Origin: UBA1660 sp964462035
GTDB lineage: Bacteria; Myxococcota_A; Polyangia; Polyangiales; Houyiibacteriaceae
Length of the DNA stretch: 64,000 nucleotides
Assembly (NCBI GenBank): GCA_964462035.1
Contig: CAYXAP010000029.1
Location: 1-64,000 of the forward strand
Direction of reading: 5' to 3'
In this document: positions 1-7,462 of the stretch, one piece after another
How the letters are laid out: the number at the start of each line of letters is the position of its first letter
Position numbering within the stretch: the first letter of the stretch is position 1
Position numbers and translations under genes: made by a program
The notes under the pieces: generated by a model
Database searches by the model: none
The model's input: only the letters and a program-made list of their open reading frames with translations
What the model was told of the DNA's origin: nothing

Positions 1-1
1 T

Positions 2-64
2 CCCGACCTCGCCAAGGGCTACGTCTGGCACATCGGCGCCGGCATCCGCCGCGCCCTGCGCTGA
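2..64 (+). CDS. C-terminal end of an unidentified protein (partial)
   Basis: Only the last 20 codons are inside the window. They read in frame to a TGA at 62-64 and end in YVWHIGAGIRRALR. The composition is coding-like, but too little is present to name a family. It lies on the same strand as the next gene, about 50 bases away. Confidence 0.5.
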   Translation, partial: PDLAKGYVWHIGAGIRRALR

Positions 65-115
65 AGCGACGCCGACAATGATCATGGAGCCGGCACAAAC
101 CCGAGGATTGACCAT

Positions 116-562
116 TTGAGCAACCGCAAGAGACTCGCGCGAATGGCGGTTCTGTTCCTCGTCCCGCTCACCGTGATGATGGGCTGGACGATCGTCCGGG
201 AGTTCGAGCCGGATGAGGCCCCCCAGGACGGAGAGGCTCCAGATCCAGCCCCGGTGGGTGCACTCCCGGATGACTGGCGTGATGCGCCCACGGGACGAGC
301 GCCGAGCCCAGAACCGGGCGAGAGTGTGGGCCGCGAGATCCCGCCGTGGGAGGCAACTCCCGAAAACACACCGCCAGCACCGAGTGGAACCGTGGCCGCG
401 TACGAGCTGGCTCGGCCCCCCAGCGAAACCCCCGATCCCCTGGAGCCAATCCCACCCCCCGACCCGCACACGACCACACCCCCACGCCACAATCCAGGGG
501 GGGTCGACGGCGAACGAGGTCCGAGGCCGACCGTTCAGAGAGGAGACGTCCCCCGCGATTGA
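116..562 (+). CDS. Proline-rich protein with an N-terminal membrane anchor
   Basis: A 148-residue frame starting at TTG 116, with GAGG about 10 bases upstream. Residues 1-9 are basic and 11-26 (AVLFLVPLTVMMGWTI) form one hydrophobic segment. The remaining ~120 residues are Pro/Glu/Asp-rich with no recognisable fold, so a signal-anchored envelope protein with a disordered tail is the reasonable reading. No family was recognised. Other long open frames cover the same bases because of the base composition. This one is preferred for its signal-anchor and start context. Confidence 0.45.
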   Translation: MSNRKRLARMAVLFLVPLTVMMGWTIVREFEPDEAPQDGEAPDPAPVGALPDDWRDAPTGRAPSPEPGESVGREIPPWEATPENTPPAPSGTVAAYELARPPSETPDPLEPIPPPDPHTTTPPRHNPGGVDGERGPRPTVQRGDVPRD

Positions 563-625
563 CCGACAACGGCCCCGGCTGGCGCCCGACGTGCGGTCCG
601 CGCCCACGAACTGTTACGCGTAGCG

Positions 626-631
626 TATAGT
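626..631 (+). promoter_or_regulatory. -10-like hexamer before the Hsp70 operon
   Basis: TATAGT is a good -10 match in an otherwise GC-rich stretch, 12 bases before the ATG at 643. No convincing -35 sits 16-18 bases upstream, so only the -10 is proposed. Confidence 0.3.
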
Positions 632-642
632 CGGCGCCCCCG

Positions 643-690
643 ATGAACACCTCGCGTGATTACCCGCGTCCCCGCAGAGGCCGACGATGA
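643..690 (+). CDS. Possible 15-residue leader peptide coupled to the Hsp70 gene
   Basis: An ATG at 643 opens a short frame, MNTSRDYPRPRRGRR. Its TGA (688-690) overlaps the ATG of the Hsp70 gene (687-689) as ATGA. The Shine-Dalgarno for the Hsp70 (AGAGG near 675) lies inside this frame. The peptide is Arg/Pro-rich. Translational coupling is inferred from the geometry, and the frame could be chance. Confidence 0.25.
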   Translation: MNTSRDYPRPRRGRR

Positions 691-2879
691 GCCGCGGACC
701 AATCCTGGGCATCGATCTGGGGACCACCAACTCGGTGGTCGCGATCGCGGACGAGAGTCAGGCGCGCGTGCTCCCGACGGAGCTCGGCCACCGGCTGATC
801 CCCTCGGTCGTCTCGTTCCGACCGGACGGCTCGATCCTGATCGGCGAGGAGGCGCGCGAGCGCCGGCTCATCGACGCGCGGAACACGGTCTACTCGGTCA
901 AGCGGCTGATCGGCCGCCCGTTCTCCGCGCCCGAGGTCGCGCGGGCGCAGAGCCGCTTCGCCTTCGAGCTCATCGAGAACGCGTCGGGCGGCGTGGTGGT
1001 GAACGTCCGCGGCGAGACCTACACGCTGACGGAGATCAGCGCGTTCGTGCTCAAGGAGATCAAGCGGGTCGCGGAGGTCGCGCTCGACCAGAGCTGCGCC
1101 CGGGCGGTGGTCACGGTGCCCGCGAACTTCAACGAGCTGCAGCGTTCCGCGACGAAAGCGGCGGGGCGGGTCGCGGGCCTCGACATCGCGCGCATCGTGA
1201 ACGAGCCCACGGCGGCGGCCCTCGCGTACGGCTACGGGGCCTCGCGCTCGGAGCGGGTCGCGATCTACGACCTCGGTGGCGGCACCTTCGACCTGACGAT
1301 TCTCGAGCTCGAGGCGGACGTCTACGAGGTGCTCTCGACCGCGGGCGATTCCTTCCTCGGGGGCGACGACATCGACCTGGTCATCGCGAACGCGCTCGCC
1401 GAGCGAATGGCGGAGGAGACCGGCTGGAACCCCGCCGAGGACCGACAGGCCTTCGAGCGAGTTCGCGCGGCCGCCGAGTGGGCGAAGTGCCAGCTCAGCG
1501 ACCTGCCGGTGGTGAAGATCGAGGTGGAGGAGCTCGGGCCCGACTCCATCGATCTCCTCCAGACCCTCGACCGGCCGGAGCTCGAGGGACTCATCGCCGA
1601 TCAGATCGAGCGCTCGTTCGAGGTGTGCCGAGAGGCGCTCAAGAGCGTGGGGTTGCGGCCGCAGGAGCTCGACAGCGTGGTGCTCGTCGGTGGGTCCACT
1701 CGGATTCCCTTGGTCCGCGACCGGGTGCAGCGCTTCTTCGGCAAGGAGCCGCGGACGGAGATCGACCCCGATCTGGTCGTCGCGCAGGGGGCCGCGATCC
1801 TCGGCCGGACGATCTCCGGCGGGTCGGAGCGGCCACCCGCGCGGGCGGGGATCCGCAAGAAGACCGAGGCCGAGCTCGCGCGCCTGCGGGAGCGTCGTGA
1901 GAAGCGGCGCGCGAGTCTGCCGAAGCAACCGGCGTTCGCGCCCACGGTCCAGGTCGAGGCCGCCATTCCGCCGCCGCCACCACCGGAAGCCGTGGTCGTG
2001 AAGGGCATCCAGCAGGTCGGCACCGCCAAGGCGGAAGACGAGTCGTTCACGATGGAGATCGACTCCGCGATGATCGAGATCGACAGCGGCCTGGTCGCGA
2101 TCGACGACGACCTCGACCTCGACGCCCTGGAGCTCGATCTCCCCGACCAGCTCACGGACGGCGTCCTCGACCTGCCCGCCATGGATGCGCCGCCTCAGAT
2201 CGACGGTGCGCAGACGGTCGGCATCGCCGGCGCCAGCAGCTCGGACGACGGCTTCGATGGCGACTCGCTCTTCACGGACGACGGCCTGCCGCCGCTCCCC
2301 GCGATCGAGCCGGCGCGGGTGTCCTCGCTCCCCTCGCTGGAGATCGGCGGTGGCGGCGAGCGCCACCAACGCGGCGACCCCACCCTCGGGTTCGGCACCG
2401 GCGCGGACGCCGCGCCCATCGCTCCGCCGGCGCACATCGATCTCGCCGATCGACCGGCCCCCATCCTCATGGACGTCACGCCGCACGCGCTCGGCATCGA
2501 GCTCACCGGCGGCTACTCACAGACACTCATCCGACGCCACGCGCCCATCCCCACCGAAGCCGCGCGGGTCTTCAGCACCGCCGCCGACGATCAGGAAGAC
2601 GTGCAGATCCGCGTCTGCCAGGGCGACTCGCCGCGCTTCGAGGACAACGAGCCGCTCGGACAGGTGGAGCTCAGCGGTCTGCCGCCCGGACCGCGAGGCA
2701 CGGTGCGGCTCAACGTCACCTTCCAGCTCGACGCGAGCGGGACGCTCGACGTGAAGGCCCAGGAAGTCACCACCGGTCGAGAGCAGACGATCCGAATCAA
2801 CCTGCTCGGTGGCGCCGATGACGCGGAGCTCGAGTCGATGTCCGAGCGGCACTCGCAGCTCGTCGAGGCCGGCGAGTGA
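687..2879 (+). CDS. Lidless Hsp70 (DnaK-like) with a long acidic insert
   Basis: This is an Hsp70-family chaperone ATPase of 730 residues. The nucleotide-binding domain occupies about residues 5-375, with GIDLGTTNS at 8-16, DLGGGTFDL near 194 and VLVGGSTRIP near 332. Instead of the usual short linker there are about 200 residues (~380-590) that are basic first and then Pro-rich and strongly acidic (DDDLDLDALELDLPD). A beta substrate-binding domain follows from ~592 (DVTPHALGIEL). The chain stops about where the helical lid of DnaK would begin, so the lid is missing. AGAGG lies 7 bases before ATG 687. The stop overlaps the start of the J-protein gene by 4 bases, so the two are co-translated and probably act together. 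It is unlikely to be the housekeeping DnaK, given the missing lid and the absence of grpE. Confidence 0.93.
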   Translation: MSRGPILGIDLGTTNSVVAIADESQARVLPTELGHRLIPSVVSFRPDGSILIGEEARERRLIDARNTVYSVKRLIGRPFSAPEVARAQSRFAFELIENASGGVVVNVRGETYTLTEISAFVLKEIKRVAEVALDQSCARAVVTVPANFNELQRSATKAAGRVAGLDIARIVNEPTAAALAYGYGASRSERVAIYDLGGGTFDLTILELEADVYEVLSTAGDSFLGGDDIDLVIANALAERMAEETGWNPAEDRQAFERVRAAAEWAKCQLSDLPVVKIEVEELGPDSIDLLQTLDRPELEGLIADQIERSFEVCREALKSVGLRPQELDSVVLVGGSTRIPLVRDRVQRFFGKEPRTEIDPDLVVAQGAAILGRTISGGSERPPARAGIRKKTEAELARLRERREKRRASLPKQPAFAPTVQVEAAIPPPPPPEAVVVKGIQQVGTAKAEDESFTMEIDSAMIEIDSGLVAIDDDLDLDALELDLPDQLTDGVLDLPAMDAPPQIDGAQTVGIAGASSSDDGFDGDSLFTDDGLPPLPAIEPARVSSLPSLEIGGGGERHQRGDPTLGFGTGADAAPIAPPAHIDLADRPAPILMDVTPHALGIELTGGYSQTLIRRHAPIPTEAARVFSTAADDQEDVQIRVCQGDSPRFEDNEPLGQVELSGLPPGPRGTVRLNVTFQLDASGTLDVKAQEVTTGREQTIRINLLGGADDAELESMSERHSQLVEAGE

Positions 2880-3370
2880 GCGACAAGCTCGCGAAGCTCG
2901 ACTACTACACCCTGCTCGGCATCGACGCGCGAGCGAGCCTGGCCGACGTGAAGCGGGCCTTTCGACAGTTCGCTCGCCGCTACCACCCGGACCGCTTCTC
3001 GGACGCGGAGGCGGCCAAGCGTGACCGCGCGACCGCCATCTACCGTCGCGGAAGCGAGGCCTACCAGGTGCTCACCGACCCGCGCACTCGCGCCGCCTAC
3101 GACGAGGCGCTCCGCCGGGGGCAGCTCCGGCTGGACGCCACCGAACGCGACCGAGCCATCCGCAAGCCCGATGACGCACCGGCCGCGCGCACCGGGCCGC
3201 CGATTCAGTCGGCGCAGGCGCGGCTCTTCTTCGAGAAGGGGGTGGAGGCCGCGCACCAGGGGAACTGGCGGAAGTGCTGGCACCTCTTGCAGTCGGCGCT
3301 CGAGCTGGAGCCCGAGAGCGAGTTCATCAAGAGCCGCCTCGAACAGGTGCGACAGCGATTGCGCGGCTGA
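2876..3370 (+). CDS. J-domain (DnaJ-like) co-chaperone
   Basis: A 164-residue protein starting at GTG 2876, overlapping the Hsp70 stop by 4 bases (GTGA). Residues 9-75 form a J domain: DYYTLLGIDARASLADVKRAF, then HPD at 37-39, the tripeptide that stimulates Hsp70 ATPase. There is no Gly/Phe-rich region, zinc finger or DnaJ C-terminal domain. Instead the last ~50 residues look like one TPR hairpin (LFFEKGVEAAHQGNWRKCWH). It is best read as the dedicated J partner of the upstream lidless Hsp70. Confidence 0.93.
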   Translation: MSDKLAKLDYYTLLGIDARASLADVKRAFRQFARRYHPDRFSDAEAAKRDRATAIYRRGSEAYQVLTDPRTRAAYDEALRRGQLRLDATERDRAIRKPDDAPAARTGPPIQSAQARLFFEKGVEAAHQGNWRKCWHLLQSALELEPESEFIKSRLEQVRQRLRG

Positions 3371-3384
3371 GGTAGCCTCGGTTC

Positions 3385-3828
3385 GTGGCCTACCGACGGA
3401 TCGTGTGCACCACCGACTTCTCCGAGGCGAGCAACCGCGCGGTCGAGGAGGCGGCGACGTTGGCGAAGGCGCTCGGCGCCGAGCTCACCATCCTGCACGT
3501 GAGCCCGCCGACCCCACCGCCGCCGACCGGCCTCTTCCCCACGGAGGAGCAGATCGCCAAAGCCCACTCCGTCGTGCGGGAGAAGCTCCAGAAGGAGCTC
3601 GAGGCGGTCCGGGATCGGCACGGGCTCGGACCGGAGACCACGCTGGCCCACCGCGACGATCCGAGCCCGGTCGAAGGCATCCTGAAGTACGTCGAGGACA
3701 ACGACGTCGACCTGGTCGTCATCGCGACCGCGGGCCGCTCAGGCCTTCAGCGCTGGCTCATCGGCAGCGTCACCGAGCGCGTCGTTCGCCACGCGAAGTG
3801 CGCGGTGCTGACGGTCAAGGTGCGCTGA
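3385..3828 (+). CDS. Universal stress protein (UspA family)
   Basis: A 147-residue single Usp domain. It opens with YRRIVCTTDFSEASNRAVEEA (the beta1 Asp and phosphate-contact segment) and closes with GRSGLQRWLIGSVTERVVRH. The closing segment matches the ATP-loop pattern G-x2-G-x9-G-S/T except that the first Gly is Ala. Start GTG 3385 lies 14 bases after the J-protein stop, so it is likely in the same operon. A TAGCCT hexamer lies 6 bases upstream of the start. Its 3' end overlaps the convergent membrane-protein gene by 14 bases. Confidence 0.92.
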   Translation: MAYRRIVCTTDFSEASNRAVEEAATLAKALGAELTILHVSPPTPPPPTGLFPTEEQIAKAHSVVREKLQKELEAVRDRHGLGPETTLAHRDDPSPVEGILKYVEDNDVDLVVIATAGRSGLQRWLIGSVTERVVRHAKCAVLTVKVR

Positions 3829-5419
3829 GCGATCCTCGCTGGAACGGCCCGGTGGGCGGAGCCGGGCCATGCTCGACCGGCGCCTCGGGATCGGCGGGCC
3901 ACTCGCTCACGAGCACGGGCTCGAAGCCGAGCTCGTCGACGCGGGCGATCGTCGCGAGGAGCGCGCTCGCCTCGGTGTCACCGCTCACGCGCAGGTAGAC
4001 GAGCCCGAAGCCATCGAGGCCGGTCCGCTCCTCCAGCGGCGTCGCGCCCGAGCGGGACTCGAGCCGACGAACGGGCTCCGCTGCCACCGTCGCGCGCAGG
4101 TAGCGCTGGTCGTAGCGAGCCTGACAGGCCGGATCGATGGCCGCGGGGAGGTGAACGAAGACCGCACCGAGATCCACGCGGAAGGCATCCGAGAGGTGCT
4201 CGGTCTCGGGCGGTCGCGGGCGTCGGTCGACGACCAGCGAGAGCGAACGGGCGCGCGAGGAGCGCACCACGTTCAGCACCGTGTCCATGCCGGATGGCGT
4301 CAGGAGCAACGAAGCGCCCGGCCCTGGGATCTGCCCGATGCAGCGCGGCCTGGAGAGGATCTGACGCAAGAGCTCGTCCGCTGGACGCGGCTCGGCGTGG
4401 GTCTCGCGTGAAGGCATCTTCTCGCCGCGGTTGCGCTCGCTCGCGGGGATCTCCTCGAGCCACTCGGGAACGCTGTCGGGGAAGCGATAGGGGTACGCGT
4501 CCTGCCAGGCCTCCGGCACCTCCGGTTCAGCCCAGAGTGAGTCGTCCAGCGGAACGAGCGGGCCCGTCGCGTCTCGCGTTCGCCGGAGCCCATCGGCGCC
4601 TGCGATGGCGAGCACACGCTCCGTCGACCGAGCGCGCGCGAAGACGACGGCAGGCGGAAGCGCGACGCTGGCACGGACGGCGACCACTCGATCACGCGCG
4701 GCGAGCTCGGCGGCCAACGGCAACACCAGGAGCAACGCGAGGGCGGGCCCACCTTGACGGCGGTGGCGGAAGAGTGGGTACGCGACGACGACGAAGGCCG
4801 CGACGACCACGGCGAGCCGGAGCCACGTGGGCCAATACGGGTTCGACTCGATCGCCTCTTCGATCTGGCCCGCGTCGCGTGCGGCGAAGACCGCCATCGA
4901 CCGAGCGGCCGAGCGGGAGGCGAGGATCGCCTCGAGCACCGCGGGTATCGCGAGCCCCAGGGCCGCGAGCGCGACCCACCGGCTCTCGCGCCCGGCCACG
5001 ACGAGCGCGAGCGCCACCCCCAGCAACGAGGTCGCGGCGAGCCCGCTTCCCCGCGCGTCGAGCTGCTCCACCACGGCGAGAACGGCCGGCAGCTCGCTCA
5101 CGCGGAGCTCCCACGAGGCCATGGCGTAGGTGTGGAGCGCCGCGCTCGTGGCGAGCTGCGAGCCCACGAGCGACGCCAGCCACGGCAGCACCGCGGCAGC
5201 CACCATCACGAATGGCCAGCGGAGCGTTCCACCGTGAACCCTGCGCCACGCGCCGACGGTGGCGATCACCAACGCGACGGTGGCCGCCGCCAGCGTGAGG
5301 CTGGTCGCGGTCTCCGCGACACCCGCGGGCGCGCCCTCGATCCGGAACGACGCGAGCACCACGAGTCCGCCGAAGAACGCGACGGCGGGGAACGAGGCAG
5401 CGATCGAGGCCCGTCGCAT
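3815..5419 (-). CDS. Membrane protein of unknown function
   Basis: 534 residues. The N-terminal ~265 carry about eight hydrophobic segments (for example PAVAFFGGLVVLASF, VALVIATVGAW, LAVVVAAFVVVAYPLF). The C-terminal half is soluble and mixed alpha/beta. It contains LLLTPSGMDTVLNVVRSSRA followed by a beta-strand-like SLSLVVD, faintly like the ExbD periplasmic fold, but not enough to assign. It is transcribed away from the kinase at 5558 and converges on the stress-protein gene with a 14-base overlap. No family was recognised. Confidence 0.75.
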   Translation of the reverse strand: MRRASIAASFPAVAFFGGLVVLASFRIEGAPAGVAETATSLTLAAATVALVIATVGAWRRVHGGTLRWPFVMVAAAVLPWLASLVGSQLATSAALHTYAMASWELRVSELPAVLAVVEQLDARGSGLAATSLLGVALALVVAGRESRWVALAALGLAIPAVLEAILASRSAARSMAVFAARDAGQIEEAIESNPYWPTWLRLAVVVAAFVVVAYPLFRHRRQGGPALALLLVLPLAAELAARDRVVAVRASVALPPAVVFARARSTERVLAIAGADGLRRTRDATGPLVPLDDSLWAEPEVPEAWQDAYPYRFPDSVPEWLEEIPASERNRGEKMPSRETHAEPRPADELLRQILSRPRCIGQIPGPGASLLLTPSGMDTVLNVVRSSRARSLSLVVDRRPRPPETEHLSDAFRVDLGAVFVHLPAAIDPACQARYDQRYLRATVAAEPVRRLESRSGATPLEERTGLDGFGLVYLRVSGDTEASALLATIARVDELGFEPVLVSEWPADPEAPVEHGPAPPTGPFQRGSLSAP

Positions 5420-5557
5420 GTGCCGAGACTACTGCCCTTTTCCGCCGGTGGCGTGCGCCGAAGCGCGGTGAGTCGGCATGAGTGCGGCATCTCGCCTCGC
5501 CCCGGTCGCGAGATCCTCGAAGGCACGGTCGGCAAGGTTCTTGAATGACTCTCGACC

Positions 5558-6658
5558 ATGACCAGCCGCGACAACACCGCGCGAGTGCGCAACGACGACG
5601 CCCCCACCTCGTGGGAGCGGTTGGAGATCGGAACCCGCCTCGGCGATCGCTACCGCCTGCTTGGTGACATCGGCGAGGGGGGCATGGGCCACGTCTACGA
5701 GGCGTGGGACGAACGCGAGTCGTGCATGGTGGCCCTGAAGGTCATGAGCGCGAAGTGGACTGGCAACCAGGTCGCGCGCGAGCGTTTCCTCCGTGAGGTC
5801 GAGGCCACCCGCGCTGTGCGCCACCCGAACGTGGTGGAGGTCTACGACGCCGGCTTCATCGACGACGAGCGGCAGCGGCCCTTCCTCGTCATGGAGCGGC
5901 TCTACGGCATCAGCCTCTGGCACTACGTCCACTGCCCGGTGCAGGGGAAGGGCCCGATGGACCTCGAGCTCGCGGTCGAGCTCATGGAGCAGGCGGCCGA
6001 CGCGCTGCGGGCGTCCCATCGCGCGGGCGTGATCCACCGCGACGTGAAGCCGGAGAACTTCCACCTGACGCGCGGACCGCTCGGCGCCCCGGTGCTCAAG
6101 CTCCTCGACTTCGGACTCGTTCGCATGGAGTACGGCAATCACCCGAAGCTCACCCAGGCCGGCACCTTCGTGGGCACGCCCGAGTACATGGCCCCGGAGC
6201 TCGCGAAGGGCGATGACGGCAGCCGCCGCACGGACGTCTACGGTCTGGCGTCGACCTTCTTCGAGCTCGTGACCGGTGAGATGCCCTTCAACGGCGAGAG
6301 CCAGCTCCAGCTGCTGACGCAGAAGCAGCAGGAGCCCGCGCCGACCCTATCGGACGCGCACGCCGATCGCGCCTTCCCGCCGGCGATGGAGGCGGTCATC
6401 GCCCGGGCGCTCGCCCGCGACCCCGCCGAGCGTCACCAGGACACCCACCAGCTCGCCCACGAGCTGCGGCTCAGCCTGGACCGACCCAGCGTGCCGAGCG
6501 CCGTGCCCAGCCGCCCGCGTGCGCCACGGCTCTTCGCCCCGCGCGAGCCGAAGACGAGCCCGCTCCGATGGCTGATGGTGGCGACCCTCGTGCTGGTCGC
6601 CGCCGCCATCGTCGCGATCGGCGTGCTCGATCTCCCGATCGCCGCCCTTCAGCGGTAG
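5558..6658 (+). CDS. Transmembrane Ser/Thr protein kinase
   Basis: A Hanks-type kinase of 366 residues. The catalytic domain spans about 30-300: glycine loop IGEGGMGHV (38-46), catalytic lysine ALKV (K61), HRDVKPEN (160-167), DFG (184-186) and TPEYMAPE (207-214). All key residues are present, so it should be active. A Pro/Arg-rich stretch follows, then one transmembrane helix near 335-360 (WLMVATLVLVAAAIVAIGV) with only a few residues beyond it. No sensor domain is visible. The 3' end overlaps an FHA gene on the other strand by 10 bases, and FHA proteins bind phospho-Thr made by such kinases. Confidence 0.95.
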   Translation: MTSRDNTARVRNDDAPTSWERLEIGTRLGDRYRLLGDIGEGGMGHVYEAWDERESCMVALKVMSAKWTGNQVARERFLREVEATRAVRHPNVVEVYDAGFIDDERQRPFLVMERLYGISLWHYVHCPVQGKGPMDLELAVELMEQAADALRASHRAGVIHRDVKPENFHLTRGPLGAPVLKLLDFGLVRMEYGNHPKLTQAGTFVGTPEYMAPELAKGDDGSRRTDVYGLASTFFELVTGEMPFNGESQLQLLTQKQQEPAPTLSDAHADRAFPPAMEAVIARALARDPAERHQDTHQLAHELRLSLDRPSVPSAVPSRPRAPRLFAPREPKTSPLRWLMVATLVLVAAAIVAIGVLDLPIAALQR

Positions 6659-7449
6659 GTGAAGCGCAGCTCGTAGTCGCAGACCTGGACGATGTCGCCC
6701 TCGTCGATGCGCTTACTGTCGATCCGGCGACCGTTGTATTCGATGCCGTTCGTGCTGCCGAGATCCTTGATGTAGTACGCGCCGCCCTGGAAGACGATGG
6801 CGGCGTGACGACGGGAGATGTTCCCATCCTTGATGGGCAGGTCGGCGGTCTTGCTGCCGCGACCGATCACGAACTCTTCCTTCGTCACGGGGATCTTCTG
6901 TCCGTTGAAGATCACGTAGAGCGAAGGCCGCGCGCCACCGTAGCCGGGCGCCGGCGGAGCCTGACCGGGGAGCGGCGGGGGCGCGCTCGGGCGACCACCA
7001 GGCCGAGGCGGCGGCGGGTAGCTCGACGGGCCACCGGTCGGCGGCGGCTGGTAGGCCGGCTGATGCTGCGGCTGGGGCGGCGGTGGCTGCTGGGGCGGGT
7101 AGCCCGGACCGCCACCGTAGCCACCGTAGCCGGGGGCTCGCGGCGGAGGCGGGGGCGCGCTCGGGATGGCGGGTCGCGGCGCCGGCGCCTGGCCGATCGA
7201 GGGGATGCCTCCACCCTGAGGCGGGGGCGGCGCACCGGCACCGGGACCCGGCATCGGCGGACGCGGCATCCCCGGCTGGGAAGGCGCACGAACGCCGTAG
7301 TTACGGGAACGCGCGTACTGCCGCATGGCTTCGTTGATGAGGTAGTCGACCGAGCACTCGAGCTCGCCGCTCATCTGGCCGAAGATCTCCCAGAGGTAGT
7401 CGCGGCACTGGAAGGAACGCAGGGTCTTCTTGTTCTGATCGTGACTCAC
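6649..7449 (-). CDS. Ribbon-helix-helix plus FHA domain protein
   Basis: 266 residues in three parts. Residues ~10-50 (FQCRDYLWEIFGQM, then SVDYLINEAMRQYAR) have the strand-helix-helix pattern of a RHH/CopG DNA-binding fold. Residues ~55-170 are a Pro/Gly/Tyr-rich linker. Residues ~175-262 are an FHA domain with VIGRGSKTADLPI, SRRHA and LGSTNG, the phospho-Thr-binding loops. It converges on the kinase at 5558 (10-base overlap). A DNA-binding protein that docks a phosphorylated partner is the inferred role. Confidence 0.88.
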   Translation of the reverse strand: MSHDQNKKTLRSFQCRDYLWEIFGQMSGELECSVDYLINEAMRQYARSRNYGVRAPSQPGMPRPPMPGPGAGAPPPPQGGGIPSIGQAPAPRPAIPSAPPPPPRAPGYGGYGGGPGYPPQQPPPPQPQHQPAYQPPPTGGPSSYPPPPRPGGRPSAPPPLPGQAPPAPGYGGARPSLYVIFNGQKIPVTKEEFVIGRGSKTADLPIKDGNISRRHAAIVFQGGAYYIKDLGSTNGIEYNGRRIDSKRIDEGDIVQVCDYELRFTYR

Positions 7450-7462
7450 GTGCGCCCTGCCT

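Noticed and set aside
660..2486. Minus-strand open frame of 608 codons opposite the Hsp70 gene
   Set aside because: Arg/Glu/Leu-rich shadow with no motif. The plus-strand gene has unmistakable Hsp70 signatures.
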